A DNA stretch of 64,000 nt from Guyanagaster necrorhizus. Its lineage: Eukaryota > Basidiomycota > Agaricomycetes > Agaricales > Physalacriaceae. The stretch covers positions 83,785-147,784 of the forward strand of contig NW_025064928.1 of NCBI RefSeq assembly GCF_019112545.1, read 5' to 3'. This document shows positions 25,518-34,656 of this stretch, in pieces. The first letter of the stretch is position 1; each line of letters opens with the position of its first letter. Below the pieces are notes generated by a model, which was not told the origin of the DNA, did not search any database, and worked only from the letters and a program-made list of their open reading frames with translations. Made by a program: the position numbers and the translations under genes.

Positions 25518-27868
25518 TCAAGGCTTGGAGGTAACATTACCCCAAGCAACCTTCCCAGCTGGTCTCTGCTTCGTAGACGTATCGGCAGTACTAACACTAG
25601 TTACACCTTTCGGAGGAGTAGGAAGCGGGGTATTCTTGAGGTCATCAAATATTCGTTGAGTGCGCTCTGTGTTCTTGATGAACCAGCCAGCGAATCGTCT
25701 GCCAACAGTGGATTCAGCTATGTGTACCATGTTCTTAATAAAGATGCATTAGCCATCTTCACGATAGGACCTAGCCACAGCATACCTCGTCGATGACAAA
25801 GTTGAGATCACTCGTGGTGATAGTCTGGCCGTCCAGTAGATTGTTTTTATCTCCTCCTACCCGGCTGATGCTACGACTGCATTGCTTTAATACCATCATC
25901 TCTTGAATCATCTCCTCCTCGTCGACATCCAGGAAGTTGGCCAGCTTTTGAGAGCCAAGACTGGTGTACAGCTTCAAAAAGCTCCTAAGCGTTGGAACAG
26001 GGGACTGAGTCACCACGTCAGACAAGAACAGGCGTAGCTGTCGGTGAGCCGGATCAACGTAGGTATCTGGTGATGAATCCTGGAGGATCTGGGCGATGGC
26101 ATTGGGATCCTCGTACGGTGGGGATGTCGCGTTAATGAATTTTGGACATGCATAGAGGAAAAGCTCTTCGAACGCAGGCAGAGCACCTTCACTAGAACCC
26201 GTGACGATATGATTCCTCGGAACAATAGGCACAAATGACACACTCACCCTCCTCTGGCCATCTTGGCAAGCTGGTCACCGTACCGTTCTTTAGCAGCACT
26301 GGCAATGTTGTCATCCAGCCGACTGGGAGACAGCGCATTACACATTACGAACAATGCATACATCCTATCTGCTGTTTTGTTGATCTATAGAGACCGTAAA
26401 ACAATCACGTCTGTATAAAACAAAAGTTCACAGACCTGATCATACTGATAGCTCCTGGTATGGTATTGCCTCATCCGCATGATGAAGTTCAGTATTGTCA
26501 CAAATGTGCGGATAGCGTCTGGGTACCGTCGCAACATGATGTAACAGAAACCAACGTAGTAGTATGTGGCTACGTGGCACGCGGTTACACGAGTGAACGG
26601 TGACTACAATTAGTACATGTTAGCTAATTCTCGGGGGATGATGCTCCGATATACCTTTTGGTTGAGATCGACGTTGTCCATCACTTTTAAGGCCAGAGTG
26701 AAATCGCCCAGAAGAACGTGGACACGAAGTAGCCCGATGATGCTGAAGTAACCCAGCATTCGATATAGAGGACGTACACCGTACGGCCCGACAATCTCAC
26801 TGTTTATGTGTCGTTGATGTTATCAAAGTATTATTTAAAGAAAACTGTACGAACGCAATTTCATCGACAGACTTTCCCTGCTGCGTGGCTTCGATATACA
26901 GGTGTATTTTTGACTTTTGGATGAAAGAATATAGGACGTTCAAAACACTGTAAGAGCTCCACACCTGCTTGAAAAAGTCAGAACAGACGATGTATAACGC
27001 ATCAAACAAACTCGCCCCTCCTCCATCCTCGAGGATACCAAGTTCTTCATCCGTTTTAGAAGCTACCTTTGATCGCCAAGTACAAAAAACCTGATATTGG
27101 TAGATGAACTCGTCAATAATGTCCCATAGCCATTGCTCGGGAAGCTCCAGTTCGACGGGACCGTCAGAATCTGCCAAACATGTCAAGTGTTAGGATGTAG
27201 TACAACAAAAAACTAACTGAGAAGATAATTGAACAGCTCGCAGCTGTTCTCATAAGAATGGAACCGATCGTCAATATCGGGCTGCAAGCGTGAGTAGACA
27301 TGTCGGTAATACAACTCTCGATAAAGAATCAGGAAAATAGGATCTAGTAAGTCACAGTCTTTAGTGAGGAGTTCAAAATTGAAACAAGAGGATGAATGGG
27401 CACCGTCATTGACAAGGGGCGCGATGATTTCAGCTTCAGGCCATTCTGTCCGCGAATAGAACTTCTCTGTATACTTGTTCCAGCCACTTTCATACGCAAT
27501 CGTGATCTCATTCAGATTATTGTCCAACACCGCTTGATGAAAATGAACGATGAACTATCTGAACATTGAGTATTTTTCTATAGGAAACCATCACGGTCCA
27601 CATACGGCTTTTACAACATCTGGAATTTGGGCAAAAGCCGCTTGCTGCGCCATATGCTGCTGCATTGCAATTATGGAGGATTCATCAATTTGAGGAGGTA
27701 TTTGCGCTGCATTATCCAAGTGAGGACAAGGGGAAAGTTCTCTGAAGCTAACGCACCCTCGTCAAAGCCGTTCTGCCCATAGTTCCCAATCGCCAGTGAC
27801 AGATCAACATCTTGAAGCTCTTCATCTATGTCCTCCGCGGCCCATAAGGACATGCGTTGTTGGGCCAT
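25518..27868 (-). CDS. Translation initiation factor eIF3 subunit L
   Basis: eIF3l, a PCI-domain subunit of the eIF3 scaffold that binds the 40S ribosomal subunit. Family-typical segments occur in order: an acidic N-terminus ([20 protein letters not shown]), [64 protein letters not shown], the tetratricopeptide-like [48 protein letters not shown] in the PCI region, and the conserved end [20 protein letters not shown] with [14 protein letters not shown]. Several short introns interrupt it. The start is the first ATG of the frame (27868); a second ATG five codons on is also possible. S. cerevisiae lacks this subunit, while most filamentous fungi keep it. Confidence 0.93.
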
Positions 27869-28176
27869 CACAAATATGCAAAGGAATAGCACAATGTCCA
27901 CGGTGTGGACACAAATTTTTCGATCGAGGCTGATGCCCCTCTATTTTAACATGTATCAACAAACAACACTGCTTATTGCCAATTATGGGCGGCGCCTAAG
28001 TACAGATAGCGTTTGCTATTTCAAGCGGACTTCCTTCTACCGTCGGTTTCAAGCCCGCAAGTTGGGATACTAGAATTTTTCGAGCGGAAGACGCGTGTCA
28101 AAGTCTGGGTTAACCTCGAACCAACTCCGAGCAACATGTATAGAAATTGACTGGAAGGCCCTGGTAACGCCATCCG
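27869..28176. other. Short intergenic region
   Basis: 308 bp between the start of eIF3l (-) and the end of the BCS1-like gene (-). It holds the eIF3l promoter by position; no distinct motif was identified. Confidence 0.4.
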
Positions 28177-30394
28177 TCAGGATGAAACTTGCATCTGAGT
28201 TACCTGGATCGCTTTGTCGCTTTCGCTTGGATTATGTTGTGCTTTGGGGGTATCCTTAACTTCGTCCTTCTCCCTGGCTTCCTTTTTCTCCTTGGCCTTC
28301 TTCTCCTTCTCTTTTTCCTCTTTTTCCCGCTTCTGTTTTTCTCGTCTGCTACGATCCTTCAACTCTTTCTCAACCCAGTCTTGTGCGCCTGCAACAGCAG
28401 CAAAGGGCCTGGTTTTGTGCATCATCAGGTAGCCCTGCAGTGCCGCCATGGAGAATTGTTGGTCCGGAATAATGTCAGAAAATAGCGTAGCAAGCTCATC
28501 AACTCTTCCCTTCGAGAGCTTGGGGGCCCGCCCAACATGGCGGCTACCGAAAAATGCTGGTGGAGCAGATGAGGATTCAGAAACAGGAGATTCCGATGAT
28601 TTGGAATCAGCCGGAGAAGGCGGTGTCGAGTCTGTCGCTTCTGATAGAGCAGCAGATCCATATCCAGAGTCGGCTGCTTCATCGTCATCGTCAGCCTCAC
28701 TGCATTGGCTCGAAGGGATGTAGAAGCGCTTGAACATCTCTCGCGCTTGATATTTGCTCGATAGTCTGAACTCGATATGGAGGTCCATGCGTCCAGGCCG
28801 ACAAAGGGCAGGGTCAAGGGAAGTGTGCTTGTTTGTGGTTGCAAAAAGAATCCGTCCTTCCTGGGCGCCAATGCCATCGAGGGCATTGAGTAGTCCGCTT
28901 AGACTGACCCTTGATACCGGCACGTCAAACCCTCGCGGAGAACAAATTCTGGTTTGATGCTTACCTGCTGCCAGGCGGCGGCGGAGGGCTACCAGTTTTA
29001 GGAGTTTTGTTGGCACCGGATGAAGCACTTGACTCAGAATCCGAAGCGTCGTCATCATCTCGGTTGAGAGTCCGTGTAAAGGCAGCATCGATATCTTCCA
29101 TGAGAGCCACACATCTTTCAGGCAATTCGTTGATAAGCGCGTCCAAGGAAGAATCATCAAGTCCAACACGAGAGAGGGAGATGATATATATATCAAGTCC
29201 CAACTCTCCAGCTATGCTGTGAATCAATGAAGTTTTCCCCGAACCAGGAACACCATACTATAGGATTGTAAAATGTTGGCGAGAGCAGAGAAACGAAGGT
29301 AACATAGCATCATACCAAGAGATAACCCCGACGGAATGGAATGCCACGTTCTGCGTACCAGTCCTTGCTGCCCAAAAAATCCCGAGCGTCTTCCAGTAGG
29401 AGATCCTTCACACCGGACTCCAAGATGATGGAATTCATACTGCGCTTAGCGCGACAGCCAACATGCTTCCAACCGTTGTTCCTATAAACAAGAGCGCTCG
29501 ATCCCAAGTAGCACCCCATATCGAGAAGAGAATGCTCACACATCTGAAACCCATACACAAATCTTGTGTTCCTGAGCAGCCATGAAATCACTGCGAGCTT
29601 CTTGAAGCAAGCCAATGAGCAGACTGTGACTGCGAGTCAGAAGACTAGTGCAAGGAGATGTTGTCAATGGAAGGAAGTTTACATGTTAGAGTTGTCAAAC
29701 CAGACCTAATTTGCAGAACATTGTGCTTCGTTGCATAATATGATCCCGTCGTATCTTGTAGTGTCCGAGTGATGGTCATGTATCGCCTTTTATACCACAA
29801 AGAATATGTCATTGAGACAGAAGGTAGGTAGGCTAATTTTCGGGAGGTCTTGTATTCGCTGGAATCTTCCTCTCCCTCGAGCATGACGGTGTTGGAGTTG
29901 GCGCCATATGTATTAGTGCTAACTTGAATATCACGCGCTTTAGCTGCATCGATTATCAGATACGCCGCATTAAATACGCTCCCAAGGAAACAGACTCACC
30001 CCAGGACGGTTGTCTTGAGAGCCAAACCATCATCCATTCTGAGGAAATCGATAAGCACTTTAAGTGCGCACATTAACAAATACAACATACCGTAACTAGG
30101 GTCATCTTCTTCGAAGGTTGCTTTCATGTAAAAGGCATCGACAAACTTTGCGTACTGGGCAAAGATGACTCGACGACAAGTTTCAAAGAAGCCACCAAGC
30201 ACAATTAGCTTCAACCAGTCGCGTAGTGCAGAAAACGAGAAGAGGAGCGAAATCAGGGATGACAGATCGTTGGGAATAGATAAGGGGGAAATCGTGGCCT
30301 GAGGAAGGGCCGAAGTGGTGTTGGTAACTTCTGCGACGGTCGAGTTGATTAGGGGAGCCAATCCACTCAAAATTTGCTGCAGATAAGTGGCCAT
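28177..30394 (-). CDS. BCS1-like AAA ATPase
   Basis: AAA protein of the BCS1 family; the founding member is the mitochondrial inner-membrane translocase that inserts the Rieske protein into complex III. The N-terminus has a membrane segment (LISLLFSFSALRDWLKLIVLGGFF) and the BCS1_N region (TITRTLQDTT, YATKHNVLQI). The AAA domain has GWKHVGCRAKRSMNSIILE, DWYAERGIPFRRGYLLYG, Walker A VPGSGKTSLIHS, Walker B CVALMEDIDAAF, then SGLLNALDGIGAQEGRILFAT and the arginine region DPALCRPGRMD. Oddities are an acidic/Ser/Pro insert right after Walker B (RDDDDASDSESSASSG) and a Lys/Glu-rich charged C-terminal tail (REKEEKEKEKKAKEKKE). The intron at about 28910-28970 joins the insert to SGLLN in phase. It is probably one of the multi-copy basidiomycete BCS1 paralogues rather than the housekeeping copy. 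Confidence 0.9.
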
Positions 30395-30736
30395 GATGGG
30401 CTTTTGAATATAAGGACAATCCAGTGTGCAATTTATATACTTAGCCCTGGCGCCTATTTACCTCGTGGACAGCCCAAACAGATCGGATCCGGGTCACTCA
30501 GTCAGAAATTGTCCACAGATTCGTAAAGGGTTGAGTCATTTTTTGCCTCGTGCATAGGTGGGCGCTCAGCACTAGGCTAGGACTTGTTGTGTCACGGAGA
30601 TCCGACAGACAATCTTGATCTATTTTGACTCGGGAATATTCGACTGAATGCGGTACTGATAGCGATGATCAGGGACCATGATGACCGGTACCGACATGAC
30701 TTGAGGTGATACCGCCTATGTACATACTGTATAGAT
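30395..30736. other. Intergenic region
   Basis: 342 bp between two minus-strand genes. It must contain the BCS1-like promoter. No recognisable coding segment. Confidence 0.4.
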
Positions 30737-31828
30737 TCAATGACAAGGGGCATCCTTGAGGCTATCCGCGCACTGCATGATGGTCTCCTTAGCCCATTGT
30801 TCCCTTGGACCTGCAGTGCCATTTCGCTCCGTCAGTACTACCAAAGCCAAGAATAACGTATACCATAACCGTTTCGTCTTCTGCCGGCTGAAAACGACCA
30901 GCGTCTCTCCACCTCCATCTTTGTAACCCTCCAAGAGCGCTTCGTTCATCCCGGACATAAAAAAAGACTCCAAAAGCGGATCTCCCCAGATCGCATGCGC
31001 AACATTGGGAAGAATTGCAGCAATGCTGGCGCCCGTCCCATCCAAGCTGATGTATATATCATCATCCGAACCCGTGAACCACACTAAGGATGGCACTTGG
31101 ACATCATCAAACAGGAAAAAGGCAATGGCGCGGGATAAGTAGCGTCGGATATCCTCAAAGGGAAGCTCGTAAGACTTGGACTCGGCCTCGGCGAGAAGTG
31201 CCTCAAGCACGGACGTAAATGTCTCTTGCCAGCTATATGAAGGGTCTGGTGGTTCTCCCAGGAGCGGCAACCCGAACCACTCGTTCATAACCCCACTATG
31301 CAGCTGACCCAGGAACTTGCCAAGTGTTAGATCAAGTAGTACAAGTTGTTGAGCAGTGAGTAGCCCCTTGTTTCGTGCATGCGACAGTGTGATAATCGCG
31401 GATGATGGGAGAGGATGGATTGGCGTGATAAGATACCAGAGCTCTCTCGACGTGTCCAGTGAGGGATCTGCAATGGGGATAGCTGTGTGTCTGTGAATTA
31501 AGGAGATCAGTTTGCCGATAACTTGAAGGGAATTTGGGTGATATGGATCTGGCGTGTCTGGCGGGCTCGAAGGCAGAGAGACAGAGATGAAGCAAGAGTG
31601 CGTCGGTGCCAATTCTTTGGAGGCAGAAAGATCTACGACATATGTCTTTCTGTCTCTTGTATAACTTTGAAGACATACTTCAGCGAGACAAACACAGGAA
31701 CAACGAAAGCCGTACCTAAACGCATCATTGACCACCTCTGTAATTTCCACTACAGTTGAATGTGAGGCATCGAATCCATGAGCGGAAATGAGTTTCTGCG
31801 CGTCCTCAAGTGAAAGAGAAAACGTCAT
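30737..31828 (-). CDS. Divergent APH-fold (aminoglycoside phosphotransferase-like) protein
   Basis: The frame is open for 363 residues. The centre (LDLTLGKFLGQLHSGVMNEWFGLPLLG) and the later stretch ending HAIWGDPLLESFF match fungal proteins of the phosphotransferase/APH family, which share the protein-kinase fold. The expected catalytic loop (HGDxxxxN) is not visible; at that place the sequence is VWFTGSDDDIYISLDGTGAS. The enzyme may be inactive, or use another arrangement. A short intron may be hidden near 31675-31715, where FRYGFRCSCVCLAEVCLQ looks unlike the rest, but no junction was clearly better than reading through. The substrate is unknown. Confidence 0.6.
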   Translation of the reverse strand: MTFSLSLEDAQKLISAHGFDASHSTVVEITEVVNDAFRYGFRCSCVCLAEVCLQSYTRDRKTYVVDLSASKELAPTHSCFISVSLPSSPPDTPDPYHPNSLQVIGKLISLIHRHTAIPIADPSLDTSRELWYLITPIHPLPSSAIITLSHARNKGLLTAQQLVLLDLTLGKFLGQLHSGVMNEWFGLPLLGEPPDPSYSWQETFTSVLEALLAEAESKSYELPFEDIRRYLSRAIAFFLFDDVQVPSLVWFTGSDDDIYISLDGTGASIAAILPNVAHAIWGDPLLESFFMSGMNEALLEGYKDGGGETLVVFSRQKTKRLWYTLFLALVVLTERNGTAGPREQWAKETIMQCADSLKDAPCH

Positions 31829-32233
31829 GCTGCAACTGATGTTGGCGCTACTTTTAGGCTTAAGCTTCCCATCAACGATCTGCGTCTTTAATGCGCTAGA
31901 TCAAGTACATACCGAAAAGTGATAGTTAAAAAAATGTGGTATAAGATGAATATACTGGCGAATCAAGTGCAGTTGATGTGTGGTTGATGGGACGATCAAG
32001 ATCAGTCCTGGCCTGGCTGTGGTTTTTGCAAGAGGATGCGCTTTGATGGGACGTTCGACAGCAGCACAGGTGCACAGAAGGCAAACACAAAACTTAAAAG
32101 ACCATACAGCTAGTATCTCGTACAGCAAGTTATCTCATTTACAGCGGCGTAAGCAGAGATTGTGGTATTAGATGACTCAACGGACAAACAGAGAGGCATA
32201 CATAAACTATTCATACAATTGGAACTTATCCAA
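31829..32233. other. Intergenic region
   Basis: 405 bp upstream of the APH-like gene and downstream of the HMG-box gene (both minus). No domain or motif is recognised. Confidence 0.4.
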
Positions 32234-33352
32234 TTAGACGGTCGCATGCTTCTTGGCCCTGAAGGCAGCAATCTCCTTCTGGGCCACGGACTTGAGTTCC
32301 TGTCATTAACCAGTCAACGTCTATCCAGAGGAGCAAAGACAGATAATTCACCTCTTTCCTTGCCCCAGGAATATTGGCCCAAGCGACCTTGGCTTGCTTC
32401 AATGCCTCTACGTAAGGGATATCCTTGCCCTCTTTGAACGCCATAGCAAATCTGTCACAACATGATAAGGGCTCCCAGAAAAGATGTGTGAGATAAAGGA
32501 CGCAGACCTCATATACGCAGAAGAGGGCTCTTTCTCCATCCAATTAGGCTTGCCAATCTTAGACTTGCCCTTTGCGACTCGTTTCTTGTTCAATTCCTTG
32601 CGAACATGAAGGGATGTAGTCAAGTACCACTGCTCCATAGCCTTCTCGTACACCTCTCTCGCTGCAGCAGCCTTGTCGACATAGGTCTATTGTGTTGATA
32701 TCAGTGTCTAGAAGCCATAGATAAGCATGAAATATGAACCTGTTTCTGAGCATCGGACAACGTTTTCCAGACAGCAGCAGAGGACTTGACAGCATCCTGA
32801 GCCTCAGCGAGGTTGGAAAACTTGCCCGAAGAAGCATGCACGCGGTCAGTGTGGAAGGTCATGTAAGGGGTGAGACTCCGCTTGGGCGGTTTCATCTCGG
32901 CAGTGATCTTGACTATCAGACATTATCAGTATAAAAAAAAAAAAAAAGTACACGATAGAGCAAGAAAGAAAGCACTAACACTTTACAGGCTTAGGCTTGA
33001 CAATCTTCTTCTTCCTGGGCTTGGGCTTGGGCTTGGGTTTGGCGGCCTTCTTCTTTTTGGCCGCAACTTTCTTCTTGGGGGCAGGCTTTTTGGCGGGTTT
33101 CTTTTTAGCGGCCCCGGCCTTCGCCTTGGTCTTGGTCGCAGAAGATGCCTTCGTAGCCTTCTTCGCAGGAGTCCTTTTTGTTGGTGTCGCCTTGGCAGCA
33201 AACTCGAAGCGCTGCGAAGTTAAGAAGGTACGCGACTGGGTAGAGACAATAGGTCGAGCGACAGAATAAATGGTAGACTGGCGCGTAAAAACGGCCAGCT
33301 GAGATAAGGCAGGAAGCCTTGCACCCAGGCGGGCTCGCAGAGCAGAAAGCAT
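32234..33352 (-). CDS. HMG-box protein with mitochondrial-type leader
   Basis: The N-terminus (MLSALRARLGARLPALSQLA, with more Arg and no acidic residues over about 45 positions) looks like a mitochondrial presequence. A lysine/proline/alanine-rich stretch of about 70 residues follows (KKKPAKKPAPKKKVAAKKKK), then two HMG-box-like segments. The first has KRSLTPYMTFHTDRV, then WKTLSDAQKQTYVDKA. The second has GKPNWMEKEPSSAYMRFAMAF, then VAWANIPGARKEELK. The end is FRAKKHATV. This layout suggests a mitochondrial nucleoid packaging factor like Abf2/TFAM. The histone-H1-like lysine stretch before the boxes is unusual, and a nuclear role cannot be excluded. Introns lie near 32300-32350, 32452-32507, 32687-32739 and 32910-32980. 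Confidence 0.78.
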
Positions 33353-33503
33353 AATGTTCAGGTTGTGTCTGTCGAATGTTCAGAAAAAGACGCGGTTGAA
33401 CGTGACTCGTGATACCTGTCACAGATATAGTTGTTACATTATTTGCTACTATATATCAACAGCCTCAGCCCGCGTTCATTTCCGGGTCTACCTCGCAATC
33501 AGT
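33353..33503. promoter_or_regulatory. Divergent promoter, HMG-box gene / MED8
   Basis: Only 151 bp separate the start codons of the HMG-box gene (-) and MED8 (+). Both genes must share this short bidirectional promoter region. No TATA box is evident. Confidence 0.6.
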
Positions 33504-34322
33504 ATGGCAAATCTTCAAATGAACCTAGACTCATCGAGTCTTCCTACCGCCCACCTTGAGTCTCTTAAATTCAAGGCGAGTCAGATCGTCGAATCAATAC
33601 AGGCACTTCAAAGGACCATTGAGTCTGGCTATCAGAACACCATGCCTCCGTGGCCAGACATTCTTTCCAAATACAATATCCTGCTCTCGCAAACCCACAG
33701 CCTCTCTAGCTCTCTTGTGTCCCCGATATATGGTTCTGTAAAGTTCAATGGTTCTGCCCCCACCGACAGCTCCAACCCTTACGAGAAAATAGCGCTCCAT
33801 CCTCGTGCCGGCATGCCCGACACCCAGCTTGATAACGATGTCATACCCCTTCTTCGAAATCAGCAAACGCTCGATGTCCTGAAAATGGAGACCGACACCG
33901 TTCGGCGACTGTCCGAGCACATGAAGAGCCGGGGTTCCTTAGGTGTGCTTGGCGGTCTAACAGTGCCCTCGACCCAACAGTCTCGATTCGGAGCCATCCC
34001 TAAGAAGCCAGAATACGAGGATGTATTAGAGGAGTGCAATGAAATCAGAGCCGCTCACGATGCCCGGGTAGACAGAGCTGTACGGGCTGTCACGATGCTA
34101 CGCGACAAGTTTGACTGGAAGCAGCGCGTCGAAGTAGAGGTAGAGGAACCAGAGGAATTGGACTGGGATCCACGATTTCAAAGTGGTCCTGGTGGTGATG
34201 GTATGGGTCCCATGGACGTGGATATGGATGCCGAGTCAAGCGACGAAGACGAAGTTGAAAGCCATTTGAATGGCGGTGAGGGAGACGAAGAAACAGAGAT
34301 TCCTATTCAGACATCCGCCTAA
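33504..34322 (+). CDS. MED8: Mediator complex subunit 8
   Basis: A single-exon frame of 272 residues. The N-terminal half is helical and matches fungal Med8, a head-module subunit of Mediator: LESLKFKASQIVESIQALQ, then PPWPDILSKYNILLSQTHSL and the LHPRAGMPD segment. The C-terminal part has KPEYEDVLEECNEIRAAHD and a long acidic tail (VEVEVEEPEELDW, DAESSDEDEVE). The start is the ATG at 33504. An in-frame upstream extension to 33354 exists, but it would overlap the divergent promoter and adds no conserved sequence. Confidence 0.85.
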   Translation: MANLQMNLDSSSLPTAHLESLKFKASQIVESIQALQRTIESGYQNTMPPWPDILSKYNILLSQTHSLSSSLVSPIYGSVKFNGSAPTDSSNPYEKIALHPRAGMPDTQLDNDVIPLLRNQQTLDVLKMETDTVRRLSEHMKSRGSLGVLGGLTVPSTQQSRFGAIPKKPEYEDVLEECNEIRAAHDARVDRAVRAVTMLRDKFDWKQRVEVEVEEPEELDWDPRFQSGPGGDGMGPMDVDMDAESSDEDEVESHLNGGEGDEETEIPIQTSA

Positions 34323-34656
34323 TCCGTGATAAAGTTCGTATAAACCGTCTTAAGATTCAGGTTTTCTGCTAATGTGTATGTTCTTTACAGATCTTCCTGC
34401 TTATATTGTATTCGCTTTACCTGATTGGAATGTTACTTGGATGCCGCGGAATTACTGTTTGATTATCGAAAATTTGTAGTCACAGTGGAAGACAGAAGCT
34501 GGTTGAAATCTCCATATGCGGAAATCGATCGCCCGACATGACAATGAAACTCCACCGTGTGACGGTATAAAGAGATTGGAAAGAAAGGTGTCACCAGAAA
34601 AGGTCTCTTTCTGTCCTTACCATCATCACCTCGTCGGTTTGACGCGTGGACTTGCA
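34323..34656. other. Intergenic region
   Basis: 334 bp between MED8 and the PriA-like pseudogene. Nothing recognised. Confidence 0.4.

Noticed and set aside
32870..33269. Plus-strand Leu/Gly/Phe-rich frames
   Set aside because: Antisense of the lysine-rich block of the HMG-box gene.
33354..33503. N-terminal extension of MED8
   Set aside because: It overlaps the short divergent promoter and lacks conserved residues; the ATG at 33504 starts the family-like sequence.
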